A program made the translations under genes and the position numbers. Positions 10,775 to 22,247 of a stretch of 64,000 bases of DNA are shown piece after piece. Source of the stretch: Stomoxys calcitrans. Taxonomy: Eukaryota; Arthropoda; Insecta; Diptera; Muscidae. Position 1 is the stretch's first letter. Each line of letters opens with the position of its first letter. Under the pieces are notes generated by a model. That model worked only from the letters and a program-made list of their open reading frames with translations. It had not been told where the DNA came from and made no database searches. The stretch is from the NCBI RefSeq assembly GCF_963082655.1, contig NC_081554.1, positions 65,594,518-65,658,517 on the forward strand, given 5' to 3'.

Positions 10775-11870
10775 TTAACCTGACCGTGACTGCGCCTCAA
10801 ATGGTCCATCTGCTTAGTCCAATCTTGTCATACTCTTTCAAAAATATCGTCAGGTATCTTACGAATAAATGCTTCAATGTTGTCTTCCAATGCGTCATTT
10901 GAAGCTGGTTTGTCTGTATAGGCGTGAGGTTAACATAGCTCCACAAAAAATAGTCTTAAGGCGTTCAATCGCACGATCTAGACGGCCAATTGACCAGTCC
11001 TGAACGTGAAATAAAATGTACACCGAACTCGCCTCTCAATAAGGCAATTTTGACGCGTGCTGTGTGGCATGTGGCACCGTCTTGTTGAAACCACATGTAA
11101 TGCATGTCAAGCTCTTGCATTTGGCAAAAAAATTTGAATATCATCTCACGGCAGTGCTCACCATTCAGAGTTACGTTTAAATTCGCATCATCTTTGAAGA
11201 AGTACGGTCCAATGATGCCACCAGCCCATAAGCCGCAACAAACTGTGACTTTTTCTGGATGCGTTGGTAGCTTTTGCGATGCTTCTGGCTTATTCACTCC
11301 AAAATCGACAATTCTGCTTATTGACGTACCCATTGAGCCAAAAATGAGCTTTGTCGCTGAACACAATTTTTCGATAAAAAAGTGGATCTTCGGCCAACTT
11401 TCCAAAAGCCTATTCACCAAAAATTCTGCGTTGCGGTAGGTGGTTCGGCTTCAATTCTTGCACCAGCTGTATTTTGAAAGGCTTCATACCTAAATCCTTC
11501 CGCAAAATTTTCAACGTTGTTGAGTAACAGAGGCCCAATTGCTGCGAGCGGCGACGAATCGATAATTGATGGTCATCATTAACACTGGCAGGTATAGATG
11601 CGATATTTTCTTCAGTTCGTGTGCGAAATGCAGTCACAATAGCCCGAATAGCTGCATCAGTGGGTGGATTAAACTGACCATAAAATTGAAGAAGCGCGCG
11701 ATGAACTTTCTTAACAGATAATAATATTCAATAATTTGCAAATGTTGTTCGTTTGTAAGACGATTCATGGTTAAATTATAGACCAAACTGAAGATGTTTG
11801 ACAATGAAACAAAACACGAAACGTGCGTGAGCAGTGTTGCCAAAAAGATAATAGCTAAAAAATCACCCTT
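10775..11870 (-). mobile_element. DD41D (rosa-like) mariner with broken transposase
   Basis: Tc1/mariner transposases cut and paste DNA using three acidic residues. On the minus strand the protein starts MNRLTNEQHLQII at 11768. It keeps FSDKAHF (first Asp), WFQQDGATCHTA (second Asp, about 11080) and a third Asp 42 residues on; that is 41 intervening residues, which fits the rosa/DD41D group. Frameshifts split it into frames at 11634-11843, 11410-11637 and 10965-11420. The outer inverted repeat AAAGGGTGATTTTTTAGC ends at 11870 next to a TA. The opposite inverted repeat is not seen, so the 3' side is truncated. Confidence 0.85.
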
Positions 11871-12919
11871 TATATAAACTTAGGCGAAAGCCATAGCAGC
11901 TAGTCCTTGTGTCATAAATGTATTTATTGTAAATTGTGTTTACTCTAAATAAAAAAAAAATAAATATTAACTTAGGAGTATATTGGTTTCGCCACGCGTC
12001 TTATAAAATATGTAGCCATTGTCCTATCGCATGTTTTGTTACCTCCAAATAACTTTACATAAAACTTTTTTCCTTTTCAAAGAAAGTATTTGTTTAATAA
12101 TTTCTTCTCTTTTTGAACTTGAGAAAAGAGAAAACTTACTTGTCAAGTTGTTTATTTCATCATTCCAAATAAAAGCTATAAAGGAGACATTGGGGTCTCA
12201 AAATTTGCTTCATTGTGAATAAAAGTTTTGCAAAAAACTTTTTTCAAGAAATGCCATGTGTGAAGTATTTTCGAAAGGTTCGAGATTTCAACGATAAAAG
12301 CAATCAAGTTTATTTATGTCTTAGCTTTTCCTTTGAAAACTTTCTTCCAGCAAATTTGGAAGAAATTCGTTATACATTAAATGAGGAAAAAAATATGTTT
12401 GTTAGTTGCAAAACGGAACAAAAAGTGTTTTTCGATGATGGAGTATAACACTTAACTTAAAATCATAGTAAACAAAAAATGAGAAAAAGTCACTAAGGAA
12501 GACTTCCGGATCCCACGAACTGGTACTGGTGCGAAAACAATAGCTCACGGAACGCTTCTAAAGAGACTTGGGATTAAGATGAGTAGGCTGGACAGATCCA
12601 AGGTTCAAGGAAGCAATTTGACGACTACATCAGTCTTAACCCTGCTGGCCCTAGACTATTTTGACCTGCAGTGGCAATTCCGTTGTCTTCGATACCAGTA
12701 ATGGGAGATGTTCCACTTCCACTGACTTAACTTCACATGTATCAACAGCTTCAATGAATACTTGATATTGAATGTCTCGGAGACCTATAATATCCCTAAA
12801 ATCCGAGGTATAAGCGTTAACCTGATGAGCCGTTATATGTAAAACCAAGAGTCTTTGGTAACAATTATATATATATGTCCTTTATTTTCAATTGGAGTAT
12901 ATTAAATATATTACAATAA
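11871..12919. other. No gene seen; AT-rich
   Basis: The segment is mostly AT-rich with short frames (12019, 12215, 12651) that I do not recognise. A more GC-balanced patch at about 12500-12650 may be an old LINE fragment but shows no diagnostic motif. A short TA run lies at 12868. Confidence 0.4.
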
Positions 12920-13532
12920 TAATGGCTAATAGTAAACTGATGAGTGTGGACATAGGGCATCAACAAACTCTCTTCAACGAGCTCTATCATTGGCCAAAGC
13001 TTTGGCTTGATTCCACAATTTATGGGTTGATTCCAACTCTCTTTTCATCTCTGTGTATTTCGGGCTTCCCCTCCCTTGCGGATTCCAGTCTAGGACATTT
13101 CTCGCTATATCATGGCGCGGTCGGCGTAGTTCAGAATACTGTTGAAGATCCGGACTTTTGTATTATGTGGGATGTCACTGCAGCTCCAAACTTTGTTCAG
13201 TTTAAGAGATGCGCTTCTTGCCTTGTTCATCCGTAAGCGTATATCTGTCTCTGCCTCTTATCCTCCGTTCTTTGTTATTTTGCTGCCAAGAAAGGAGAAT
13301 TTGTCAACGTCTTAAATGATATGATCGTTTATAGTGAGAGGAGTTAGATTTTATGGTCTTTGGTCTTTCCTATGTATATCCTCAGACCTACTTTGTCAGC
13401 ATTTTCATTCAGACATTCCATTTTCGCCTTTACGTCCTCGAAGCGATGCGCGAAGAGGCCTATATCATGCGCGTAGTCGATGTCTCAGAAGAAGTCGTAA
13501 ATAGCTCAGCGTATGCCATAGGGTGCCTCAAG
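12920..13532 (-). pseudogene. LINE reverse transcriptase relic, palm end and thumb
   Basis: On the minus strand the sequence around 13490-13400 reads DIGLFAHRFEDVKAKMECLN, the segment after the YADD box (the box itself reads YAHD). It continues with VGLRIYIGKTKD and, near 13200, SKLNKVWS..DIPHNTKVRIF. This suits an RTE-like LINE without RNase H, though the clade is uncertain. The same element resumes at 14763 beyond a DINE insertion. Confidence 0.6.
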
Positions 13533-14762
13533 GCATTAAGTTCGGCCGGGTCGAACTTTGGATACCCACCACCTCGGCTATATATGTAAACCCCTTTTCG
13601 TCACAACCCGGAGAAAATTGGATAGCTTAAGCACCCAAATTCGGCACGGGCATTGAGTGGTCTAATATATATAAGACACTATTAAATTTTTTAGAACAAA
13701 ATATTGGTCTTTTTGGCAGCTATATCCAAATATAAACCAATCTGAACCATATTAAGGTCGGGTATCGTGAGACTCAGAAAAACTCACTGATTCAAATTTC
13801 AGCTAAATCGGTTCAAAAATAATGCTTTTATGGGCTTCAGTCCCCTTATCGGCAGATCGGTCTATAAGACAGCTCTATCTAAATATAGTCCGTTCAGAAC
13901 CATATTTAGGTCGGATGTTGAGAGGCCTGAAACCACTCACTGTTTCAAATATCAGCGAAATCGGATAAGAAATAAAGTTTTTATTGGCTTCAGACCCCTT
14001 ATTGGCAGATCGGTCTATATGACAGCTATATCTAAATATAGTTTGATCAGAACCATATTTGGGTCCTCTTTTAGGAGGTCTTAAACTACTCACTGTTTTA
14101 AATTTCAGCGAAATCGGATAGAAAATAAAGCTTATATGGGCTTCGGACCCTTTATCTGGATATCGGTCTATATGGCAACTATATCTAAATATGGATCGAT
14201 CTGAACCATACTTAGTTCAGATGTCGGGAGGCTTAAAATAACCCACTGCTTCAAATTTCAGCGAAAAGGGGTAATAAATAAAGCTTTTATTGGCTTCAGA
14301 CCCTTTATCGGCAGATCGGTCTATACGGCAGATATATCTAGATATATTCCGATCTGACCCATATTTGGGTCCGATGTCGGAAGGCCTAAAACTACTCACT
14401 GCTTAATCGAAAAAAATGAATTTTTTATGGGCATTAGACCATTTATCGGAAAATCGGTCTATATAGCAGTTATATCCAAATATGGTCCGATTTGGCCCGT
14501 TCAAGAACTTAACCAGCGTGCATCAAAATCTGTATCTGTGCCAAATTTCAGCTCAGTATCTCAATTTTTGAAGCCTGTAGAGTGATTACAACAGACGGAG
14601 GGATAAACGAACGGACACACAGACATCGTTAAATCGTCTTAGAATTTTACGACAATCCGAAATAAATATACTTTGTAGGGTCGGAAATTGATATTTCGAT
14701 GTGTTGCAAACGGAATGACTAAATGAATATTCCCCCTTTTCCTACGGTGGTGGGTATAAAAA
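13533..14762 (+). mobile_element. DINE-like element, complete, inserted in a LINE
   Basis: The 5' end carries the near-palindrome TTCGGCCGGGTCGAA at 13544 and the subterminal ACCCACCACC at 13564. The core has four or more internal units at exactly 153-bp spacing (GGCTT at 13833, 13986, 14139 and 14292). The 3' end has the CGGACACACAGACATCG block and finishes with GGTGGTGGGTATAAAA at 14747-14762. It splits a minus-strand LINE. The frame at 13830-14084 is an artefact of the 153-bp period. Confidence 0.85.
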
Positions 14763-15010
14763 TAGCGTCGGTGACAGGAAGCAACCCTGCTTCACTCCTT
14801 TGTCGATCCCGAAAGGTCGGCTCTCTTTTCCATTGAAACGGATTGAAACTTCAGCATTCCTATACAGCTCCCTAATTAGTGTCATGACTTTTTCAGAGAT
14901 GCCTTTATTCAACTGCGTGCTCCACATTGAACTTCGCGAAACTGTGTAAAAAGCACGCTCGAAGTAGATGAATAAAAGGTATAGGTGTATTAAGTTCTGC
15001 AGACTGTTCA
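14763..15010 (-). pseudogene. LINE reverse transcriptase relic, fingers/palm
   Basis: The minus strand encodes IYFERAFYTVSRSSMW (RT box A, where the catalytic D of FIDFE is replaced so that it reads YFE), then GISEKVMTLIRELY and KGVKQGCFLSPTLF (box B with QG..LSP). It belongs to the same element as the pieces at 12920 and 15311. A SINE separates it from the upstream part and a DINE from the downstream part. Confidence 0.7.
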
Positions 15011-15310
15011 ATGATTATGCAAATGCAAATTTTGCCCATGAACATTCCATTAAGGAACAGGGGCAAACTTCTCACATATCAATGAGTGCAGTCCTTTTAT
15101 AGCCGAGTCCGAACGGCGTGCCGCAGTGCGACACCTCTTTGGAGAGTAGTTTTACATGGCATCTTACCTCACAAATGCTTCCAGCATTAGGAGGGGAAAA
15201 CCACCGCTGAAAATTTTTTTCTGGTGGTCTCGCCAGGATTCGAACCCAGGCGTTCAGCGTCATAGGCGGACATGCTAACCTCTGCGCTACGGTGGCCTCC
15301 ATGATAATGC
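15011..15310 (-). mobile_element. Full-length tRNA-derived SINE with target duplication
   Basis: The SINE occupies 15021-15300. Reading the minus strand from 15300 it starts GGAGGCCACC, has an A box TAGCGCAGAGG, a perfect B box GGTTCGAATCC, and ends at the GCATTTG tail. It is flanked by ATGATTATGC (15011-15020) and ATGATAATGC (15301-15310), a 10-bp duplication with one mismatch. The host sequence is a LINE reverse transcriptase. The head is tRNA-derived but is not a tRNA gene in its own right. Confidence 0.9.
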
Positions 15311-15905
15311 GCAGGGAGTTAATGTTGTAATCCCCCTCCAGTTCTTACACTGAGTAAGGTCACCCTTCTTTGGGATTGTGATCATGATCCCCTTCTTTCA
15401 TTCCGTGGGGACAACGTTTGTATCCCAGACTTCCCTGATTTTTGGGGTGATCGCTTGAGCTATTGGGTGTGCCCCATACTGCAACAGTTCAGGGAATATG
15501 TTATCGGGGCCGGCTGATTTGCCGTTTTTGAGTGAGACCAGAACGGCTTCAGTTTCTTCGTAGGTGGGTGGGGCTGTAGATATATCCCTGCGTGGGTTTC
15601 GTCGCACTGGGGGATAAAGAAGGTCGGAGCTTACGTCCTCGGTCGCTGGTCCTTCGGAGCTGAATAAACAGCGCTATCGCTCTAATTGCTGTTCGGGTGC
15701 TACTAATTTCGATCCGTCCTCATCTTTTATTGTTTTACTGTTTCGAGGTCTTTTAGGTTTAAGAGATTCAACTGGGCGTAATCCTTGAGTGGCAACTAAG
15801 AGCTTGTGGTCTCTAGCAATGTCGGCTTCTCGTCTTGTTTCACATCTATCAGAGAACCCTGAAAGAGTTTGCTTATAAGTACGTGGACGATTTGATTGCG
15901 GGTCT
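15311..15905 (-). pseudogene. LINE RT N-terminal relic
   Basis: The minus strand reads PTYEETEAVLVSLKNGKSAG then PDNIFPELLQYG (RT box 0/1), VVPTE and, after a stop, KKGIMITIPKKGDLTQCKNW. Just before the SINE site the frame jumps from RGIT to INSLRIIIEQSAEL, which shows an internal deletion of the segment normally between them. A linker region continues to about 15900. It is the upstream part of the element at 12920-15010. Confidence 0.65.
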
Positions 15906-15935
15906 TTTTATCTGGTGATTCCCAAGTATATTTGT

Positions 15936-16925
15936 GTATATTTATACCCTACACCACCACTGTGGTACATGGCATTATATGTTTGTGTATTAGTTTGCAA
16001 CGCTAAGAAGGAGAAGAGCTAGACCCATTGATAAGTATACCAATCGGCTTAGAATCACTTCCTGATTCGATTTAGCTATTACCGTCTGTCCATGTATTCT
16101 TGTGATCAAGGTACAGGTCGCATTTATTGTCTGAATGTCTTGAAATTTTGCACATGTCACTTCTTTGGACAAGTGACCCAAGGAAAAACGCTATTGATTT
16201 TGAAAAAAACCGGTCAGATTTAGACATAGCTCTCATATCTTTCATCTTTCATCCGATATGGTGTTTTAAGGCTGTAGAAGCCACAATTTTGGTCCGAACT
16301 TTACAAAATTTGGCACGGGGTGTTTTATTTAAGGTCTACATATATGTGCAAAATTTTATAAAAATCGGTCCAGATTTAGGTATAGCTCCCATATATATCT
16401 TTCATCCGATATGGACTTTTAAGGCTGTAGAAGCCACAATTTTAGTCCGATCTTTAAAAGATTTTGCGCGAGGTGTTTTATTTGCCGTCCTAATGTATGT
16501 GCGAAATTTCATGAAAATCGGTTCAGATTTACATATCCCTTATATATCTTTCATCCGAAATGGCCTTTTAAGGCCGTAAAAGCCACAATTTTTCTCCGAT
16601 CTTTATAAAATTGTTCATAGGGTGTTTTATTCGACATCTACATATGTGTACAAAATTTCATAATAATCGATCCAGATTTAGATATAGCCCGCATATATAT
16701 CTTTCCTCCGATATGGAGTTTTAAGCCTGTAGAAGGTACAATTTTGGTCCGATCTTAAAAAAAATTTTTATGAGGTGTTGTGTTCAATGTTGTCGTATAT
16801 GTGCAAAATTTCCTTCATCCGATATGGAATTTTCAGGCTGCAGAAGCCACAATTTTAGTCTGATCCTCACAAAATTTTGCTGGGGAGTTTAATTTGACGT
16901 CCCAATCGGCTTCGATTTAAATTTA
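15936..16925 (-). mobile_element. Second-family DINE-like element, 3' part
   Basis: It begins with TATACCCTACACCACCACTG, the terminus shared with the element at 44853, and has a GTCTGTCCATG block at about 16083. Internal units follow (ATCCGATATGG...TTTTAAGGCTGTAGAAGCC) at 16251, 16404, 16553 and 16706, a period of about 149-153 bp. The opposite terminus is not seen. The 16127-16579 frame is an artefact of the repeats. Confidence 0.75.
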
Positions 16926-17735
16926 CTACTCCCATTGGGAGAGCGTTTCACAGAGTCGAGTAAATGGTAATAGAATTGTCAGTTGCATTATTTCTTGTTC
17001 ATGTTTCTGCAATCGTGATTTTTTTTCTAACAATTGCATCAGAAGAAAGTTAAAGGCAAAAAAAAAAATGAACCCCACATGACACGAAATTTTTTAAGCT
17101 ATTTGGATAGTTTGTATTCCAGAAAACACTTTTAAAGCATGCAACCGGGTCCATTGTTGTGTATTTCCTTCCTATCTATTTCCTTCGTCAGAATTATTTC
17201 ATAAATGATATCAATTAAATTTAGCCAGAAATAACTACTATAACCAACAAATGTTGCGTACAGACTTTTATTGCAAACAATTAAAAATTTATTGGCAAAT
17301 CAAAATCAATCATTTATTCAATCAGGTAATGTAATTATATTTACAATCGAACGTCGTATGTTTTCAACAAACACACACACACACATTGTGTAACATTCAA
17401 TCAAGCGAAAGCAAACGCACGTGATGTGCATACATTTTGTAAGAATCGCAAGGAACCGGAAATTGTACATTTCATTGGCCGGAAATCGTAAATTTTTCGC
17501 AAATGAACGCATTGGCATAACAAGTAGATGGGCCGCACACATATAGGAATACATACACTGCCAAATGAAGAAACATGCTGTGGGAGACATATACAGAGAA
17601 TGAAACAAATGGCAATTAACGCCGCTATTACACGATCAGACATGTCATATGAGCACTTTCTGTATTCATAAGATTTGCCTTATCTATGTCAAATACAAAA
17701 AGAGTGTGCTCTTATCGGTATTCTCATATGTATTG
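16926..17735. other. No gene seen; short CA repeat
   Basis: The only recognisable structure is a short (CA)n run near 17371-17386. The minus-strand frames at 17318-17643 overlap each other and match no family I know. Confidence 0.45.
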
Positions 17736-17897
17736 CTCTTTTTTATACCGAAGGATGGGGGTATATTCATTTTGTCATTCCGTTGGCAACACATCGAAAT
17801 ATCTATTTCCTACCCTATATATATTCTTGATCGTCGTAAAAGACGATCTACCCATGTCCGTCTGTCTGTCTGTTGAAATCACGCTACAGTCTTTGAC
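17736..17897 (-). mobile_element. DINE-like element, 3' terminus, split by a nested copy
   Basis: It starts near TATACCGAAGGATGGGGG and carries the GTCCGTCTGTCTGTCTG microsatellite-like block. It breaks off at CTACAGTCTTTGACTA, where another DINE copy starts. The uninterrupted equivalent is visible at 29286-29520. Confidence 0.8.
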
Positions 17898-18744
17898 TAG
17901 TAAGAGCGTGCTAAGTTCGGCCGGGGAGAATCTTATATACATACCCTCCACCATGGATAGCATTTGTCGAGTTTTTTTCCCGGTATCACTTTTTAGGCAA
18001 ATATATGATAAAAGGAAAGAATTGCTATGATATTGGAGTCATAATATCAAGTTATCGTTCGATTCGGACCACAATTGAACTGAATGTTGGAGACAGTAGT
18101 AGAAGTAATTGTGTAAAATTTCAGCCAATTCAAATAAAAATTGCTCCCTTTAGGGGCTCAAGAAGTAAAAAGGGAGATCAGTTTATATGGGAGCAGTATC
18201 AGGCTATAGATCGATTCAGACCATAATTGACACGTATGTTGAAGGTCATTAGAGAAGTTGTTGTACGAAATTTCAGCCAAATTCGATAACAATTGCGACC
18301 TCTAGAGGCTCAAGAAGTCAGGATCCCAGATCGGTTTATATGACAGCTACATCAGGTTATGGACCAATTAAAACCATATTTGGCACAGTTATTAGAAGTC
18401 ATAACAAAATTTTAGCCAAATCGGATAAGATCTGCGCCCTCTAGTGACCCAAGAAGTCAAGATCCAAGATCGGTTTATATGGCAGCTAAATCAAAGCATC
18501 CCAACCGACCTACACTGATAGGAAGTATTTGTGCAAAATTTCAAACGGCTAGCTTTACTCCTTCGACAGACTGACGGACGGACGGACCGACAGATAGACG
18601 GAAGGACATGGCTAAATCGATTTAAAATGACACGACAATCAAGAATATATATACTTTATGGGGTATCAGAGGAATATTTCGAGGAGTTACAAACATAATG
18701 ACGAAATCGATATACCCCATCCTATGGTGGAGGGTATAAAAATA
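17898..18744 (+). mobile_element. DINE-like element nested inside another
   Basis: The 5' end is GTAAGAGCGTGCTAAGTTCG, followed by ACCCTCCACCATGG at 17942. Internal units of the GGGGCTCAAGAAGT type follow, then the GACGGACGGACCGACAG block at 18569. The 3' end is CCTATGGTGGAGGGTATAAA at 18721-18740. Both ends carry the CCCTCCACC/GGTGGAGGG pair. It interrupts a minus-oriented DINE copy. Confidence 0.85.
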
Positions 18745-19675
18745 AAAAAAACTGAAACTTTGCACAGATTCTGCTTTGTCCATAGGCAGATTAAGTTCGA
18801 GGATGGGCTATATCGGAGCATATCTTGATATAGCCCCCATAAAGACCGATCTGCCGATTTAGGGTCTTGGGCCCATAAATGCCAAATTTATCATCTTATT
18901 TTGCTGAAATTTGGGACAGTGAGTTGAGGAAGGCCACTCAACATCACTCTGCAATTTGGCCCAGATTTGGATATAGCTGCCATATAGACCGATCTCTCGA
19001 TTTAAGGTCTTGGGTCCATAAAGACGCATTTATTGTCCGATTTCGCCAAAATTTGGGACAGTGAGTTGTATTAGGCTCTTCGACATACAATTTGGCCCAG
19101 ATCGGTTCAGATTTGGATATAGCTGCCATATAGACCGATCTCTCGATTTATAGTCTTGGCCCCATAAAAGTCGCATTTATTGTCCAATTTCGCCAAAATT
19201 TGGGACAGTGAGTTGTGTTAGGCTCTTCGACATGCAATTTGGCCCATTAGCTGCCATATAGAGCGATCTCTCGATTTAAGGTCTTAGGAGAAACAAAGTC
19301 ACATTTATTATCCAATTTCGCTGAAATTCGGGACAGTGAGTTGTTTTAGGCATTTTGACATATTTGTTCAATACGGTCCAGATCGGTCCAGATTTAGATA
19401 TAGCTGCCATATAGACCGGTGTTTAGATTTAAGGTCTTGGTTGCATTAACGCCACATTTATAATCCGATTTAGTTGAAATTTGGTATAGCGAATTGTGTT
19501 AGGTTTGACAGGAATGAGTAAGGATCTACCAGAACTCACTGCGCCAAATTTCATCAAAATCGGTAAAAAATTACCAATTTATTACCTCAAGACTGGAGAT
19601 GGGTCTATGTAGTGGCTATATATAACTAATATCCGATTTTATAAGATCCTAAGGTCAGGTTTATATACAAAAAAT
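18745..19675 (-). mobile_element. DINE-like element, internal repeat array (continuation)
   Basis: This resumes the copy broken at 17897 (GAAACTTTGCACAGATTCTG) and continues with units containing CTGCCATATAGACCGATCT at about 18967, 19123, 19250 and 19404. That is mostly about 153 bp apart, with one shortened unit. It fades out near 19675. Confidence 0.75.
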
Positions 19676-19689
19676 AGGAAATCATCAAA

Positions 19690-19837
19690 AATTGTTTGGA
19701 AAATGTTATTATACCCAAGATATCTGAAACAATTATAAATACCCAGCTTTTGGGTATAAATGGGTAAATACCCGGGTACTTACTCAATTTACCGGATAAA
19801 TACCTTTTGGGTATTTACCCATCGCCCATCTCTACAA
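19690..19837. repeat. Hairpin-rich MITE-like segment
   Basis: Multiple short inverted copies of TACCC/GGGTA occur here (GGGTAAATACCCGGGTAC and GGGTATTTACCCAT), so the segment could fold on itself. It is probably a small MITE or a decayed hairpin repeat. No clean terminal repeats or target duplication were found. Confidence 0.4.
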
Positions 19838-20205
19838 ATGGGCTATATTGATTCAAATTTAGTTATAGCTCCCATATAAACCGATCTCCCGATTTGACTT
19901 CTTGGGCCCCTGGAAGCCGCAATTTTTGCATGAAGTGTTCTATGCTATGACTTCCAACAACTGTGCCAAATGCGGTTCAAATCGCTCTATAACCAGATAT
20001 AGGTCCCATATAAATCGATCGCCCGATTTGACTTCTTGAGTCGTTACAAGCCGCAATTTTTGTCCGATTTGGCTTTAATTTTGTCCTGGTTTGACTTCAA
20101 CTAAAATTTGTTTTGTATAAATTTTTTAGCAGAATCCATTGTGATGGGTTCCATGGTGATGGATTCGGCCCGGCCGAACTTAGCACGCTTTTACTTGTTT
20201 TGCGT
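19838..20205 (-). mobile_element. DINE-like element, 5' part
   Basis: Two units of the CTCCCATATAAACCGATCTC type are followed by TTCGGCCCGGCCGAA at about 20167 and AGCACGCTTTTACTTGTTTT, the reverse complement of the 5' end of other copies. The 3' half is missing. Confidence 0.75.
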
Positions 20206-20814
20206 ATGACATGTGTGACCGTGTAATAGCAGCTTAATTTAATAAGTTCCCTCAAATGTCAATTTTCTCACATTCACATAAAAAGCGAAGCAGCCATTTG
20301 AATTTGCATGTCCACCAAGCAAGCGTTTCCGTGAGTCCGTTGCTTGTTTTATGACATGTCCATGTTATTGAACAACTGACATATTGTTTTAACGCAAATA
20401 GTCATTTACTTATTTACATTTGTGCAATTTACTGAAAGTGGCTGGCGCTTGTGACGAGCAATGAAATGGCGAGTAGTTCTTAAATGATGTCTAGTTTATT
20501 TTGTAACTAATTTGAAAATCTTTTAGTGAATCTGGAACAAGGTAGGTTAGGTTAGAAGAGGATGATTGATAAAATTCATTAGAAATGCCAGCAGTCATAG
20601 CAGAGCTGCGGAGTCGAGCAGTTTTTCGTCGACTCCGACTCCAAACACAACATTTTTTTCGACTATTGAGTCGTCTTCGGAAAATGGGGTTATTGAATTA
20701 AAAATCATTAATACATGTTTTTTGCTCATCATAGCTTTAACAATTGATATATTGAGCTGACATTTGGCATAGACCCGTATTTTTTGCAATACGCAGTTTC
20801 AGCTCTTTAATGGC
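20206..20814. other. No gene seen; LINE-tail-like and CGACTCCGACTCC motifs
   Basis: GGTAGGTTAGGTTAG at 20541 resembles the reverse complement of the CCTAA-rich LINE tail seen near 59860. GTCGACTCCGACTCC at about 20628 belongs to a short repeat with the inverted motif GCGGAGTCGAGC just before it. The frames at 20566 and 20595 are shadows of each other. Confidence 0.4.
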
Positions 20815-21000
20815 CAAAATCGGATTATACTTACATGAAGCTGTCATACAGACCGATTTAGGATCTTGAGCACATTAAAGGCACAATTTTTATCCGATTT
20901 CGTTGAAATTGTATACAGTGGGTTGCAAATACGCTCCTGATGGGACTATAGTTAAAAATAGCTGCTATATTGACCGATCTCCTAATTTATGGTCTTGAAA
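20815..21000 (-). mobile_element. DINE-like internal-unit fragment
   Basis: One to two degenerate units are present (AGCTGTCATACAGACCGATT, TTTATCCGATTTCGTTGAAA). Neither terminus is visible. Confidence 0.6.
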
Positions 21001-21425
21001 GCTCCTACAGCATTTTCTGGTGACGAAAATCATTGTCCACGCATTTTTATCTTAATGTGCGGGAATTAAAAGAAGTTATTGGATGCTAAGTCATGCCTAT
21101 ATGGCGGATGACCCCTCAATTTGATGTTTTGGTAGGTCAAAAAGGCGATGATTTGAGCCTATGTGTAAGAGCTCGCACTGTCATGGTGAATAATTATTCG
21201 TCCAGTTTGTTTTTCAAATTTTTTCCACAACTTCAGGCAATCAAACTGTGATGCTCCACTCAAAATTGACCTCCTATGTTTCTCAAGCGGAAACGTCGCC
21301 ACATGACCAGTTTTGCCGAAGAGATTTGCTTCGAAGTGCTTCTTCCACGAACAACTTTTGTTGGATTTAGGTAGTCTTCGTAGACCAACACGGTCACTTG
21401 CACAACCGCCCTCCCCCCTTTTGCC
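21001..21425 (-). pseudogene. DD34D mariner transposase relic, C-terminal half
   Basis: On the minus strand the protein reads VLVYEDYLNPTKVVRGRSTS near 21420 and then, in other frames, HHDSASSY and GHPPYRHDLASNNFF near 21100. In active DD34D mariners the last motif is SPDLAPNDFF. Here the catalytic Asp, 35 residues after HHD, is Asn, and stops and frameshifts also occur. It is truncated on both sides and abuts a DD41D relic. Confidence 0.75.
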
Positions 21426-22247
21426 ATACTCTTTCCAACAATGTTGTCTTCCAAAACGTCTATTGAAGCGGGCTTGTCTGTATAGACATGAGCTTTAACA
21501 TATCCCCACTAAATATAGTCTAAAGGCGTTAAATCCCACAATCTAGGTGGCCAATTGACCGGCCCCGAATGTGAAATAAAATGTTCACCCAACTTGCCTT
21601 TCAATAAGTCCATTGTTATGCGTGCTGTGTGGCATGTGGCCTTGTCTTGTTGAAACCACATGTCATGCAAGTCAAGCTCTTGTATTTTGGGCAAAAAAAA
21701 AAGTTGGTTATAATCTCACGATAGCGCTCACCATTCACAGTTACGTTACGATTCGCATAATATTTGAAGAAGTACGGTCCATTGTTGCCACTAGCCTATA
21801 AACCGTACCAAACTGTGACATTTTTTGTGGATGAATTGGTAGCTCTTGCAATGATTCTGGCTGTTCTTCACTCCAAAATCGACGTACCGTACCCTTTGTG
21901 CCAAAAATGAGCATCGTCCTTATAATGGAAGAAACTCGCGATGAACTTTCTTAACAGAGCACGCATTTTGATAGTAAAATTCAATAATTTGCATGCGTTG
22001 TTCGTTTCTAAGACGATTCATGGTTAAATTATAGACCAAACGGAAGATGTTTGACAGTGAAACAAAGCACGAAACGTGCGTGAGCGTGCTATTTAAAGCA
22101 GTGTTCCAAAAAAGATAATAGCTAAAAAATCACCCTTTAAAGTGCGAGTAGTACGATGTTTGAAAGTGAAATAAAACACGAAACGTGCGCGAGTTATTTA
22201 AAGCTGTGTTCCCAAAAAGATAATAGCTAAAAAATCACCCTTTACAT
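21426..22247 (-). mobile_element. DD41D (rosa-like) mariner relic
   Basis: The minus strand reads MPKIQELDLHDMWFQQDKAT then CHTARI, and WPPRLWDLTPLDY at 21694-21509. The second and third Asp are 41 residues apart, so the spacing is intact. Most of the N-terminal half is deleted, because the sequence jumps from the centre to the MNRL start at about 22023. The terminal inverted repeat AAAGGGTGATTTTTTAGC occurs twice, ending at about 22139 and 22246, because the end was tandemly duplicated together with 15 bp of flank. Confidence 0.8.

Noticed and set aside
13830..14093. Frames repeated within DINE units on both strands
   Set aside because: Period 153 is a multiple of three, so any stop-free unit yields a long frame; similar frames appear in unrelated DINE copies.
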